Assembly (NCBI RefSeq): GCF_002843425.1
Contig: NZ_NKXO01000003.1
Span: 45,059-109,058, forward strand
Direction of reading: 5' to 3'
Length of the DNA: 64,000 bases
Source of the DNA: Raineya orbicola
Lineage (GTDB): Bacteria; Bacteroidota; Bacteroidia; Cytophagales; Thermonemataceae
In this document: piece by piece, positions 54,701-62,882 of the stretch
Position numbering within the stretch: position 1 is the stretch's first letter
How the letters are laid out: each line of letters starts with the position of its first letter
The notes under the pieces: model-generated
What the model saw: the letters and a program-made list of their open reading frames with translations, nothing else
What the model was told of the DNA's origin: nothing
Databases searched by the model: none
Translations under genes and position numbers: made by a program

Positions 54701-55204
54701 TCCTGCTGAGGCTTTCAGTATGACAGGAAAGCCAATACGTTTTGCCTCTTTCAGGGCGATTTTGAAGGTTTTCAGTGGTTCTTTGTTATCTTCAATAATA
54801 GGAACATCTGCTTCAATTGCAATTTTTTTAGACGCAATTTTATCACCCAAAGCCTCCATTACTTCGGGTTCGGGTCCTACGAAAATAATGCCTTCTTCGC
54901 GACAACGACGAGCTAAATTGACATTTTCAGAAAGAAACCCGTATCCAGGGTGAATGGCATCGGCTTTTACCTTTTTAGCAAGTGCAATAATTTCTTCTAC
55001 ATCAAGGTAAGGACGCAAAGGTTCATCATCTTTGCCAATCTGATAGGCTTCATCGGCTTTGAAACGGTGCAAAGAATAGCGGTCTTCATAAGTATAAATT
55101 GCCACGGTGCGAATTTTTAGCTCCGAAGCGGCACGAAAAATACGAATAGCTATTTCACCACGATTGGCAACCAAAAGTTTGTTCAGCGATTTTAGATGTT
55201 CCAT
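51767..55204 (-). CDS. pyc: Pyruvate carboxylase
   Basis: The 1145-residue single-chain enzyme makes oxaloacetate from pyruvate, bicarbonate and ATP. Order: biotin carboxylase (about 8-460; KANRGEIAIRIFRA-like start LLVANRGEIAIRIFRA, ATP-grasp loop KASAGGGGRGMRVV, FIEVNPRIQVEHT), carboxyltransferase (about 540-830; YTDTTLRDGHQSLLATRMRT, metal-binding HLHTHD), allosteric linker, and biotinyl domain with the biotinylated K1111 in LEAMKMES. Length is normal. It supports gluconeogenesis and anaplerosis. Upstream is the divergent pseudokinase gene. Confidence 0.97.
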   Translation of the reverse strand: MEHLKSLNKLLVANRGEIAIRIFRAASELKIRTVAIYTYEDRYSLHRFKADEAYQIGKDDEPLRPYLDVEEIIALAKKVKADAIHPGYGFLSENVNLARRCREEGIIFVGPEPEVMEALGDKIASKKIAIEADVPIIEDNKEPLKTFKIALKEAKRIGFPVILKASAGGGGRGMRVVRNESELEKAYNEAKGEAGRSFGDDTIFIEKFIENPKHVEVQIMGDNYGNIVHLFERDCSVQRRFQKVVEVAPSFLEQKTKNKLYDYALRICRKVNYNNVGTVEFLVDKDENVYFIEVNPRIQVEHTITEEITRIDIVRSQILIAKGHRLSDPQIFIHKQEDVIARGVAIQCRITTEDPLNNFKPDFGTIVEYRNAAGFGIRLDEGSVYPGVQISPFFDSMLVKVSAAGRTLKGTAQRLQRALREFRIRGVKTNIGFLENVISHPIFQSGKATVSFIQDHPELFNIPKRYDRGTRALRFLANVIVNGNPDVKKKDDSIKFEKPPIVYYDNLQEPPAGTKQRLQKMGRAKFCEWLKNEKKIYYTDTTLRDGHQSLLATRMRTIDMIPYAEMIAYHFPQTFSLEMWGGATFDVALRFLKECPWRRLQLIRKASPNILMQMLLRGANGVGYKAYPDNLIEKFIEKSAENGIDIFRIFDSLNWIENLKTSISAVNKYTESIAEAAICYTGDLLSKNEKKYTLQYYLDLARTLEDAGAHILAIKDMAGLLKPHAAEVLISKLKETLSIPIHLHTHDTASIQASTYLKAIEAGVDVIDVAIAAMSGTTAQPNFNSMVAMMQGHPRENPYDLHKLNQVSKYIEAVRKYYYPFEAGLQTGSAEVYEHEMPGGQYTNLKAQADSVGVGDKFDLVVKNYQEANKLFGNIIKVTPSSKVVGDFALFMTANNLTADDILEKGETLSFPESVKEFFRGELGQPYGGFPKKLQKIVLKGEKPFTDRPNAHLQPIDFEKGFEEFKQKFDDNFLDFLSYELYPKVFEEYFNHIQEYGFAYYLPTPAFFYGLKPGEEILIKIDEGKTLLVKLVSCSQPDENGIVAVYFEHNGQTRRVRVIDNKMRSLLKTNPKATGENQIGSPLQGKISQIKVKEGEKVKTNTPLFVLEAMKMESIVTAPREAVVKKIHLNAGAIVEQGDLVVELE

Positions 55205-55280
55205 AATGGTACTATTTTTAGAAGCCCAATGACAAGATTACACATTCTTATAGAAATATACAAACATACAAATTCTTTTT

Positions 55281-55309
55281 TTGAGCAAAATATTTTTTCT
55301 GTACTTTTG
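55281..55309 (+). promoter_or_regulatory. Promoter for the pseudokinase gene
   Basis: TTG at 55281-55283 and TACTTTTG at 55302-55309 (an exact TAnnTTTG), spacer 18, 15 bases before the ATG at 55325. The short leader excludes the in-frame start at 55196. Confidence 0.62.
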
Positions 55310-55324
55310 CAGAAAATTTTTCTA

Positions 55325-56632
55325 ATGAAAATCGGTCAGAATTTTTATCAGTATCAGATACAATCTTTGATAGCCGAAAGCAATACAGCTCGGAATTGGC
55401 TTGCAAGGCATCAAAGTCTGCCTCGCAATGTGCGTATCAAACAGCTTAAAAACGAATTCTTACAAACCGAACAACAAAAAATTCAACTTCGTAGCATAGC
55501 CGTACAAAACGCCGAACTTGAACACGGACATATTCCTGTACTTTACGACTATCTAGAAAATTCACAAGGTATTTTTTTTGTATATGATTATGTGAATGGC
55601 GTTACTTTGGATAAATTTTTACAAAGTAACCCTTCTGCTGAGAAACGAAAAGATATTTTCTTGCAGATTCTTTCCGCAGTTGCTTACAGCCACCGAAAAG
55701 GGGTTTGTCATTTGCATATTAGCCCTTCCAATATTCTTGTTACACCCGAAAACAAAGTATTTCTAAACGATTTTGGTTTTATACAACTTTCTCCCACTCC
55801 TTCTCCTTTCTCTGCTCCCGAGCAATTGCAAGGTGGTTACACGGATACCCGCACCGATATTTTTATGCTTGGCAAACTTTTAGCGTATTTGTTTCCAAAC
55901 CCTTCGGCAGAATTGCAAAAGGTTATCCAAAAGGCTTGTGCCAGTGAAGCCTATCAACGTTATCAGACCTGCGAGGAAATGCAAAACGACTTGCAACACG
56001 CTATTTTTGAAATAACTCATCAAGAGCCAACGAAAAAAAATGCTTGGGTTTCTTCGCTCATAGGTATTGGTATTGTGGTTCTTTTCTTTGGTGGGGCTTG
56101 GTGGGGCTTGCGAATTATTGCTAAAAATCAGCAGAAAAAACCGCAAACTATCACATTTCAAGGCGAAAATCCCGTAGTTATTCAAAAACCCAAAGATACC
56201 ACCGACTACACCAAACTCGCCGAAATGAAACAACAAGAAGAAAAAGAAAAGCAAGAAGAAGATAGTGAAGAAGAACGCAAAAAAGATAGCTTAAAGAAAA
56301 AACAAGAAGAACGCAAGAAATTAGAAAAAGAACGCAAAGAAAAAGCCCTCAAAAACGTTATCGTTGATGGGCAATTTGTGAGCAACCAACTGGGCGAATA
56401 CAAAATCAATGTTGAAATTTTTAACGGCAACAAAGATTTAGAACTTCAAAAAGTAGTGATTGTAGTTTCTTATTTTGATACTCAGGGCGAAATAATTGCC
56501 AAAGAAGAAAAAGTTTTGGAAAAACTTTCTGCCGAACAAGCCACTTCTTTGGAAGTAGTAAAAAAAATCAATGCCGCACGCTTTTCGTGTAAAGTAAAAG
56601 ATGCTGAGTTGCCTCCTTTGCCCGAAGAGTAA
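55325..56632 (+). CDS. Membrane-anchored Ser/Thr pseudokinase
   Basis: The 435-residue protein has a kinase-like domain (about 5-230). It keeps a candidate ATP lysine (K39), the metal motif D149-F-G, APEQ near 164 and D178 of TDIFMLG. The catalytic loop, normally HRDxKPxN, reads HLHISPSN at 129-136: the catalytic aspartate is His131 and the lysine is Ser133. It is therefore probably inactive but may bind nucleotide. A membrane segment (about 243-265) is followed by a Lys/Glu-rich coiled segment (about 295-345) and a beta-rich C-terminal domain of the FxLYD type on the other side of the membrane. It may be a signalling scaffold. The start at 55325 is set by the promoter. Confidence 0.8.
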   Translation: MKIGQNFYQYQIQSLIAESNTARNWLARHQSLPRNVRIKQLKNEFLQTEQQKIQLRSIAVQNAELEHGHIPVLYDYLENSQGIFFVYDYVNGVTLDKFLQSNPSAEKRKDIFLQILSAVAYSHRKGVCHLHISPSNILVTPENKVFLNDFGFIQLSPTPSPFSAPEQLQGGYTDTRTDIFMLGKLLAYLFPNPSAELQKVIQKACASEAYQRYQTCEEMQNDLQHAIFEITHQEPTKKNAWVSSLIGIGIVVLFFGGAWWGLRIIAKNQQKKPQTITFQGENPVVIQKPKDTTDYTKLAEMKQQEEKEKQEEDSEEERKKDSLKKKQEERKKLEKERKEKALKNVIVDGQFVSNQLGEYKINVEIFNGNKDLELQKVVIVVSYFDTQGEIIAKEEKVLEKLSAEQATSLEVVKKINAARFSCKVKDAELPPLPEE

Positions 56633-56639
56633 CTTTTTG

Positions 56640-56688
56640 GAAACAAGAAACAGGAAGCAAGAAACAGAAAACAAGAGGCAAGAAATAG
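56640..56688. repeat. Period-7 heptamer repeat (site C)
   Basis: Seven contiguous 7-base units, types GAAACAG, GAAGCAA and GAGGCAA. The reverse complement (YTRYYTC) equals the family of site A and of 57399-57426. It lies between convergent genes. Confidence 0.75.
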
Positions 56689-56712
56689 GTTTTTGCAGTC
56701 AAAATTTGCATT

Positions 56713-57351
56713 CTACTGCACCTTAAAAATTTCTTGCAAAATAGGCTTCAAGCCACTGAAAAAGAACTCTACGGCAATTACCATAACAATTAAGCCCATA
56801 ATTCTCATCATTACATTGTTGCCTGTTTCGCCCAAGAATTTGATAATTCGGGACGAAGCGTATAAAATGATGAAAGTCAGAACCATTACCACTAAAACCG
56901 CCGAAATAAGGACTATTTTCATTTCCCAATTTTTGGCTTTTTCCATTAGTACAATGGCATTGCTAATTGCCCCTGGTCCGCAAATCATAGGAATAGCCAG
57001 CGGCGTAATGGAAATATCATTCACGTAACTTTTCACCTCTGTTTCGCTTACTTTTACTCTTGCCAGCCTTGCCTGCAACATATCCATTCCCATTTGGAAA
57101 AAAATAATCCCCCCTACTACGCGAAAGCTATTCACCGAAATTCCAAAAAAATTGAAAAGCAACTCCCCCGAAAAAGCAAAAAGAATGATTGTCAGAAAAG
57201 CAACGATAGAGGCTTTCCGAGCTGTTTTGGCACGAGCCTTTTCGCTCAGCGAGGCAGTCATAGTCATATACACGGGCATTGTACCCAAAGGATTGATAAG
57301 CGTAAAAAAGGACGTAAAAGCTAAAAGTCCGAAGGCTACGAGTTCGTTCAT
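56713..57351 (-). CDS. MarC-family integral membrane protein
   Basis: The 212-residue protein has six membrane segments and the MarC/UPF0056 marks FTLINPLGTMPVYM (about 16-29), FRVVGGIIFFQMGMDML (about 81-97), SITPLAIPMICGPGAI (about 113-128) and GNNVMMRIMGLIVMVIAVEFFFSGL (about 177-201). The family was once linked to multiple antibiotic resistance but its substrate is not established. The flanks are heptamer repeats on both sides: 56640-56688 and 57354-57426. Confidence 0.88.
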   Translation of the reverse strand: MNELVAFGLLAFTSFFTLINPLGTMPVYMTMTASLSEKARAKTARKASIVAFLTIILFAFSGELLFNFFGISVNSFRVVGGIIFFQMGMDMLQARLARVKVSETEVKSYVNDISITPLAIPMICGPGAISNAIVLMEKAKNWEMKIVLISAVLVVMVLTFIILYASSRIIKFLGETGNNVMMRIMGLIVMVIAVEFFFSGLKPILQEIFKVQ

Positions 57352-57353
57352 AA

Positions 57354-57426
57354 AGGTTTAAGGGTTTAGGGGTAAAACGTATAAGAGTTTGTTCTAATCT
57401 CCTGTCTCTTGTCTCCTGTCTCCTCA
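57354..57426. repeat. Period-7 heptamer repeat (site D)
   Basis: Two parts. At 57354-57374 there are three units of type AGGTTTA, AGGGTTT, AGGGGTA. At 57399-57426 there are four units of the CTCCTGT type, the last of which runs into the mutS stop codon. The second part shares the YTRYYTC pattern with sites A and C. Confidence 0.7.
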
Positions 57427-60051
57427 ATCTAACATTATCTTTTTTAGCTCATTTAGTTTAATAAGTGCCTCAATGGGCGTAAGAATATTCAAATCTATTT
57501 CTTTGAAAAACTTTTTTACCTTTTCCAGTTCAGGATTGTAAGGTTCAAAAAGTGAAAGTTGTGTAATGGTTTGTGTTTGCTTGGGCATTTCTCTAATTTT
57601 TTCGTGCAATTCCTGATGAATTTTCTCTTTTTCCAAATGCTTCAAAACCTCGCTTGCCCTTTGTACAATTGGAGCGGGCATACCTGCCATTTGTGCTACG
57701 TGGATGCCAAAGCTATGCTCACTACCTCCGGGCTGTAATTTACGCAAAAAGATGATTTTATTCCCCTCTTCTAACACTGAAACGTGAAAATTTTTTACCC
57801 TTGGCAAATCTTCGGCAAGTTGGTTGAGTTCGTGATAATGCGTAGCAAAAAGCGTTTTAGGGCGAGCCGTAGGGTGGTTATGCAAAAACTCAATAATGCT
57901 CCAAGCAATAGAAATACCATCATAAGTGCTTGTACCTCTGCCGATTTCGTCCATCAGGATTAGACTTTTATGGCTCAAGTTATTCATAATGCTGGCGGTT
58001 TCGGTCATTTCTACCATAAAAGTAGATTCTCCTTTGGAAAGATTATCCGAAGCCCCTACACGCGTAAAAATTTTATCTACTACTCCAATAGAGGCTTTTT
58101 CGGCAGGTACGAAACAACCTATTTGAGCCATTAGCACAATCAGAGCTGTTTGCCTTAAAAGAGCAGATTTGCCCGCCATATTCGGACCTGTGATAATAAT
58201 AATCTGCTGATTTTCAGTGTCTAAATACACATCATTGGGAATGTATTGTTCGCCCAAAGGCAACTGACGCTCAATGACGGGGTGTCTGCCCTGCCGAATA
58301 TCCAACACGTCGCTATCATTGATTTCAGGACGATTGTAGGAATATTTTAAGGCACAAAAAGCAAAATTGCAAAGTACATCTATGCCTGCTAAAATTCTTG
58401 CATTGTGTTGGGCGTCAGAAATTTGAGCGGCACAAAATTCAACAAGTTCGAAAAATAAGTTTTGTTCAATGATGTTGATTTTCTCTTCGGCAGTGAGGAT
58501 TTTCTCTTCGTAGATTTTAATCTCTTCGGTAATGTACCTTTCTGCATTGGTGAGCGTTTGTTTGCGAATCCAGTCCGTAGGAACTTTGTGCTTGTTGGCA
58601 TTAGAAACTTCTAAATAAAAGCCAAAAACTTTATTAAACTGAACTTTCAGACTTGCAATGCCCGTCCGTTCAATTTCTCTTTGAGCAATAGCCTCTAAAT
58701 GTTCTTTGCCCGAATGGAGCAAATAATGCAGTTCGTCCAATTCGGTGCTGATGCCTTTCTTTATCATTTTTCCCTGATTGCTTTGCGAAGGGGCTTCATC
58801 AAGCAAGGTATGGTCTATTTTTTCTGCAATATGAACCACAGGACGCAAATTTTGAATAAATTTCTGCAAAACACTTTGGGTATCATCATTTGTGTAAGGT
58901 AAAATGCTTTCCATTAGCTTGCGTATAGGCTCAATTTGCAGAAGTGATTTCTTAAAAAAAACGAGTTCTTTGGGCGTAATACGGCGAGAAGCTATTTTCG
59001 AAGTTAATCGCTCCAAATCACCAATTTGGCTCAATACTTGACGAATTTGCTCTAAAATTTCAGGGTTTTGATGAAAACACCCTACAATAGTAAGTCTTTC
59101 TTGAATTTTAGGGATTTCTTTGAGAGGCATTGCAATCCAACGGCGAAGCAATCTTGCCCCCATTGGGGTTTGGGTATGGTCTAAGATTTCAACCAAAGAA
59201 ACGCCTTTTTCCTGCTGTGGGAATAGCAATTCCAAATTACGAATGGTAAATTTATCAAGCCACACGTATCGGTCGCTATCCAACCGAGCCAGTTGCGAAA
59301 TATGGCTTACTTGATGATGTTCGGTTTCGGCGAGGTAATGCAAAATAGCTCCTGCGGCAACTATGCCCAAAGGCATATTTTCAACCCCAAACCCCTTGAT
59401 AGTTTGCGTTTTGAAATGTTCTTTGATTTTGTTTTCGGCAAAATCTTGCTGAAAAACCCAATCATCAAGAAAAAAGTGATTCCACTCTTCACCAAAAAAC
59501 TCTTTGAAAAGCATTTTTTGTGGCTTTGGGAAAAGCACTTCGGCAGGACGAAAACTCTGCAAGAGCTTATCTACGTATTCTTTTTCTCCTTGCGAGGTCA
59601 TAAATTCACCTGTGGAAATATCCAGAAAGGCTATGCCAAAAAGGTTTTTTTGTGGGAAAATGGCACAGAGATAATTGTTTTGCTTTACCTCTAAAACGTT
59701 ATCATTAAAAGCTACGCCGGGTGTTACAAGCTCTGTAACACCTCTTTTCACAAGTCCCTTGGCGAATTTAGGGTCTTCCAGTTGGTCGCAAATGGCTACT
59801 CTCTCACCTGCTCGTACCAATTTCGGCAAATAGTTATCCAAAGCGTGATGCGGAAAACCTGCAAGCTCTATTTCGCCTGCACTGCCATTGTTGCGTTTGG
59901 TAAGCACAATGCCCAAAATACGGCTGGTTTTGATAGCATCTTCGCCAAAAGTTTCATAAAAATCCCCTACCCTAAATAAAAGCAAAGCCCCAGGATACTT
60001 CTTTTTGAATAAATTGTATTGCTTCATCAAAGGGGTTTCTTTCTCTTTCAT
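57424..60051 (-). CDS. mutS: DNA mismatch repair protein MutS
   Basis: The 875-residue MutS1 recognises mismatches. The mismatch-binding Phe-x-Glu is in FRVGDFYETFGEDA near residue 35, and connector, lever and clamp domains follow. The ATPase has Walker A GPNMAGKSALLRQ, SLILMDEIGRGTSTYDGISIAW (Walker B) and the THYHEL block. The start at 60051 is chosen because the earlier ATG at 60075 overlaps the -7 box of its promoter. Its stop codon lies in the last unit of a heptamer repeat. MutL is not in the window. Confidence 0.97.
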   Translation of the reverse strand: MKEKETPLMKQYNLFKKKYPGALLLFRVGDFYETFGEDAIKTSRILGIVLTKRNNGSAGEIELAGFPHHALDNYLPKLVRAGERVAICDQLEDPKFAKGLVKRGVTELVTPGVAFNDNVLEVKQNNYLCAIFPQKNLFGIAFLDISTGEFMTSQGEKEYVDKLLQSFRPAEVLFPKPQKMLFKEFFGEEWNHFFLDDWVFQQDFAENKIKEHFKTQTIKGFGVENMPLGIVAAGAILHYLAETEHHQVSHISQLARLDSDRYVWLDKFTIRNLELLFPQQEKGVSLVEILDHTQTPMGARLLRRWIAMPLKEIPKIQERLTIVGCFHQNPEILEQIRQVLSQIGDLERLTSKIASRRITPKELVFFKKSLLQIEPIRKLMESILPYTNDDTQSVLQKFIQNLRPVVHIAEKIDHTLLDEAPSQSNQGKMIKKGISTELDELHYLLHSGKEHLEAIAQREIERTGIASLKVQFNKVFGFYLEVSNANKHKVPTDWIRKQTLTNAERYITEEIKIYEEKILTAEEKINIIEQNLFFELVEFCAAQISDAQHNARILAGIDVLCNFAFCALKYSYNRPEINDSDVLDIRQGRHPVIERQLPLGEQYIPNDVYLDTENQQIIIITGPNMAGKSALLRQTALIVLMAQIGCFVPAEKASIGVVDKIFTRVGASDNLSKGESTFMVEMTETASIMNNLSHKSLILMDEIGRGTSTYDGISIAWSIIEFLHNHPTARPKTLFATHYHELNQLAEDLPRVKNFHVSVLEEGNKIIFLRKLQPGGSEHSFGIHVAQMAGMPAPIVQRASEVLKHLEKEKIHQELHEKIREMPKQTQTITQLSLFEPYNPELEKVKKFFKEIDLNILTPIEALIKLNELKKIMLD

Positions 60052-60072
60052 CAGATTGCTGTTTGAAAGGCA

Positions 60073-60104
60073 CAAAGTTAATAAAATCGCTTACAGATGA
60101 GCAA
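60073..60104 (-). promoter_or_regulatory. Promoter for mutS
   Basis: On the minus strand, TTG at 60102-60104 and TAACTTTG at 60073-60080, spacer 21. Confidence 0.68.
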
Positions 60105-60117
60105 GATTTCTAAAACA

Positions 60118-60143
60118 AAAGCCTCACTTTTCAGTGAGGCTTT
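60118..60143 (-). terminator. Terminator downstream of tuf
   Basis: An 11-bp stem, 60118-60128 with 60133-60143, with a GAAA tetraloop on the minus strand, followed by TTGTTTT. Confidence 0.88.
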
Positions 60144-60174
60144 GCTATGTTTGTTTCACTTAAAAACACTACTA

Positions 60175-61362
60175 TTAGTCAAGGATTTCGGTGATTTGTC
60201 CTGCACCTACGGTTCTACCACCCTCACGGATAGCGAAACGCAAACCTTTTTCCATTGCTACTTTGTTGATAAGTTTTACTTCAATAGTAAGGTTATCGCC
60301 GGGCATTACCATTTCCACGCCATCAGGGAGTTTAATTTCACCTGTTACGTCAGTAGTTCTCAAATAGAACTGAGGGCGATATTTGTTGAAGAATGGCGTA
60401 TGGCGACCTCCTTCTTCTTTGGAAAGTACGTACACTTCGGCTTTGAAATGAGCGTGAGGCGTTACGGTACCAGGTTTGCAAATTACCATACCACGGCGGA
60501 TTTGCGTTTTTTCAATACCACGTAGCAATAGACCTACGTTATCGCCTGCTTCACCTCTATCCAAAATTTTACGGAACATTTCTACCCCTGTTACAGTAGA
60601 TTTCAAACCTTCTGCACCCATACCCAAAATTTCAACTGCATCTCCTGTGTTAATTACGCCTCTTTCGATACGTCCAGTAGCCACAGTACCACGACCAGTA
60701 ATAGAGAATACGTCCTCAACAGGCATTAAGAAATCTTTATCTACCAAACGAGGAGGGATAGGTATCCAGTTATCTACAGCGTCCATAAGTTTTTCAACGG
60801 TCTCAACCCATTTAGGTTCGCCATTCAAAGCACCCAAAGCAGAACCACGGATTACAGGGATATTGTCGCCGTCGAATTTATAGAAGCTAAGAAGCTCACG
60901 AATTTCCATTTCAACAAGGTCAAGAATTTCGGGGTCATCAACCAAATCCACTTTGTTCATAAATACTACAAGCTGAGGCACACCTACCTGACGAGCCAAA
61001 AGGATATGCTCACGAGTTTGAGGCATAGGACCATCCGTAGCGGCAACTACAAGAATAGCACCATCCATTTGAGCGGCACCTGTAACCATATTTTTCACGT
61101 AGTCAGCGTGACCAGGGCAATCTACGTGTGCATAGTGGCGAGTGGCAGTCTGATACTCTACGTGAGCAGTATTGATAGTAATACCTCTCTCTTTCTCTTC
61201 AGGAGCGTTATCGATAGAAGAGAAATCTCTTTTTTCAGCCAAACCTTTTTGAGCTAATACGTATGTAATAGCGGCGGTAAGGGTTGTTTTTCCGTGGTCA
61301 ACGTGACCGATAGTACCAATGTTTACGTGGGGTTTGGAACGGTCAAATGTTTCTTTTGCCAT
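60175..61362 (-). CDS. tuf: Elongation factor Tu
   Basis: The 395-residue GTPase delivers aminoacyl-tRNA to the ribosome. The P-loop is GHVDHGKT at 19-26, followed by switch [13 protein letters not shown] (about 81), NKVD (about 136) and the SALGAL specificity loop. The sequence is complete and typical. The start at 61362 ([10 protein letters not shown]) is universal; in-frame codons upstream run into tRNA-Thr. It follows three tRNA genes and is closed by a terminator, so the common tuf-trpT-secE-nusG order is not kept here. Confidence 0.98.
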   Translation of the reverse strand: MAKETFDRSKPHVNIGTIGHVDHGKTTLTAAITYVLAQKGLAEKRDFSSIDNAPEEKERGITINTAHVEYQTATRHYAHVDCPGHADYVKNMVTGAAQMDGAILVVAATDGPMPQTREHILLARQVGVPQLVVFMNKVDLVDDPEILDLVEMEIRELLSFYKFDGDNIPVIRGSALGALNGEPKWVETVEKLMDAVDNWIPIPPRLVDKDFLMPVEDVFSITGRGTVATGRIERGVINTGDAVEILGMGAEGLKSTVTGVEMFRKILDRGEAGDNVGLLLRGIEKTQIRRGMVICKPGTVTPHAHFKAEVYVLSKEEGGRHTPFFNKYRPQFYLRTTDVTGEIKLPDGVEMVMPGDNLTIEVKLINKVAMEKGLRFAIREGGRTVGAGQITEILD

Positions 61363-61430
61363 AATTTGTAAAGTTCTTTGGTTAAATTTACGAAAACAAC
61401 AAAATTTTAGAGTTTCTCTTGCAACCTTAG

Positions 61431-61502
61431 AGCCAACGATGGGAATTGAACCCACGACCCCTTCCTTACCAAGGAAGTGCTCTACCTCTGAGCTACGTCG
61501 GC
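61431..61502 (-). tRNA. tRNA-Thr (anticodon GGT)
   Basis: Acceptor GCCGACG pairs with CGTTGGC. The anticodon stem CTTCC/GGAAG holds the loop TTGGTAA. Discriminator T; CCA is not encoded. It lies 68 bases upstream of the tuf start. Confidence 0.95.
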
Positions 61503-61542
61503 TGATAGACGCATTGATTGCAGAATGACTCTAAAATTTTAG

Positions 61543-61615
61543 AGCGGGCGACGAGGCTCGAACCCGCGACCTGTAGCTTGGAAGGCTACCGCTCTACCAA
61601 CTGAGCTACGCCCGC
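61543..61615 (-). tRNA. tRNA-Gly (anticodon TCC)
   Basis: Acceptor GCGGGCG pairs with CGCCCGC. The anticodon stem GTAGC/GCTAC holds the loop CTTCCAA. Discriminator T; CCA is not encoded. Confidence 0.95.
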
Positions 61616-61657
61616 TTGAAACTACTTTGTGGTAGTTTGGCACTTGGCTGTGCCGAG

Positions 61658-61740
61658 TGGGGCAAGATGGATTCGAACCACCGAAGGCATACGCCAGCAG
61701 ATTTACAGTCTGCCCCATTTGGCCACTCTGGTATTGCCCC
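61658..61740 (-). tRNA. tRNA-Tyr (anticodon GTA)
   Basis: Acceptor GGGGCAA pairs perfectly with TTGCCCC. The anticodon loop is CTGTAAA, and a long variable arm is present as in bacterial tyrosine tRNAs. Discriminator A. It is the first gene of the Tyr-Gly-Thr-tuf run. Confidence 0.95.
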
Positions 61741-61842
61741 ATTGTCTTTTCGGATTGCAAAAGTAATAGGTTCAAATCTTTTATCCAAATTTTTTTGCAA
61801 AAAATTTTTACAAAAATTCTATCAAAGCTAACTTTCAAAAAT

Positions 61843-62850
61843 TTATATTTCAAAAACACGTTGTATTTGCTCAAATTCCAACAAAAAGCCATCGTGCCCG
61901 TATAGAGAATTTAACTCATACAAAGTAGCATTCGGAATATGCTCAGCTAAAAACTTTTGCTCTTGCAAAGGAAAAAGCAAGTCCGAAGTAACGCCAACTA
62001 CTTTTACTCTTGCCCTAATTTCCTGCAATGCCTTTTCAGCACTGCCTCGCCCCCTGCCTACGTGGTGGCTATCCATAGCTTTGGAAAGTGTCCAATAGCT
62101 AAAAGCATTAAATCTGCGAATAAGTTTTTCGCCCTGATATTGCTGATAAGAACTTGCCTTGTAGTTATCTGTTTTTTCAATATCAGTTTCTTGTTGTCTT
62201 TGGTTGTAAATTTCAATGTTTCGGTACGAAAGCAAAGCAATAGCCCGAGCGGCTTTTAAGCCCATCATACCTGCCTGCGGGTGTGCGTATTGCCAAGACG
62301 CATCTGCCTGAATAGCCATTCTTTGAGCTTCGTTGAAAGCAATCCCCCAAGGCGAATGAAAAGCATTGGTAGCTAAAATCAATAAGTTCTCAAAAATTTC
62401 GTTTTGCTCAATTGCCCACTCCAAAGCGATTTGTCCTCCCAATGAGCCGCCTATCAAGTAATAAACACGAGGTAAATCTAAATGCTTACGCAGTAAGTCC
62501 AAAGCCTTTGCCATATCACGCGTAGTAAGCAAAGGAAATGAATGAAAATAAGGTTCTCCTGTCTTTGGATTGAGCGATAAAGCCCCCGTAGAACCATAAC
62601 AAGAGCCTAAATTATTCGCACAAATGATGAAATATTTTTCGGGGTCAAGCATTTTGCCAGTGCCAAAAAGCCCCGCCCACCAATCTGCTACATCAGCATT
62701 TGCCGTAAGAGCGTGAATAACCCAAATTACATTACTTTTTTCGGCATTGAGCTTGCCATAAGTACAATAAGCCAGCTCTATTTCGGGTAAAATGGAACCA
62801 TTTTCCAAAACAAAAGGCTCGGTATAATGAAAAATAGCAGGTTCGGTCAT
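61843..62850 (-). CDS. metX: Homoserine O-acetyltransferase
   Basis: The 335-residue alpha/beta hydrolase-fold enzyme acetylates homoserine in methionine synthesis. Marks are VIWVIHALTANADVADWWAGLFGTGKMLD, the family block NNLGSCYGSTGALSLNP, the nucleophile S136 in GGSLGG, D290 in VTSDLLFP and H319 in GHDGFLLE. Acetyl-transferring MetX and succinyl-transferring relatives cannot be told apart by eye; acetyl is the usual call. The start at 62850 (MTEPAIF) is preferred. The ATG at 62880 is only 2 bases from the divergent gene's first ATG. Confidence 0.93.
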   Translation of the reverse strand: MTEPAIFHYTEPFVLENGSILPEIELAYCTYGKLNAEKSNVIWVIHALTANADVADWWAGLFGTGKMLDPEKYFIICANNLGSCYGSTGALSLNPKTGEPYFHSFPLLTTRDMAKALDLLRKHLDLPRVYYLIGGSLGGQIALEWAIEQNEIFENLLILATNAFHSPWGIAFNEAQRMAIQADASWQYAHPQAGMMGLKAARAIALLSYRNIEIYNQRQQETDIEKTDNYKASSYQQYQGEKLIRRFNAFSYWTLSKAMDSHHVGRGRGSAEKALQEIRARVKVVGVTSDLLFPLQEQKFLAEHIPNATLYELNSLYGHDGFLLEFEQIQRVFEI

Positions 62851-62882
62851 ATGGAAAGGTATTTGAAAGTTTTTTCGCAAAA

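Noticed and set aside
55196..55324. Upstream extension of the pseudokinase
   Set aside because: It contains the promoter at 55281-55309 and adds no kinase-like residues.
61363..61455. Upstream extension of EF-Tu
   Set aside because: It runs into tRNA-Thr; EF-Tu proteins start at MAKE/MAKA-type sequences.
61539..61905. Reading frames of 64-117 codons on both strands
   Set aside because: They are translations across tRNA-Gly and tRNA-Tyr and the metX gene end.
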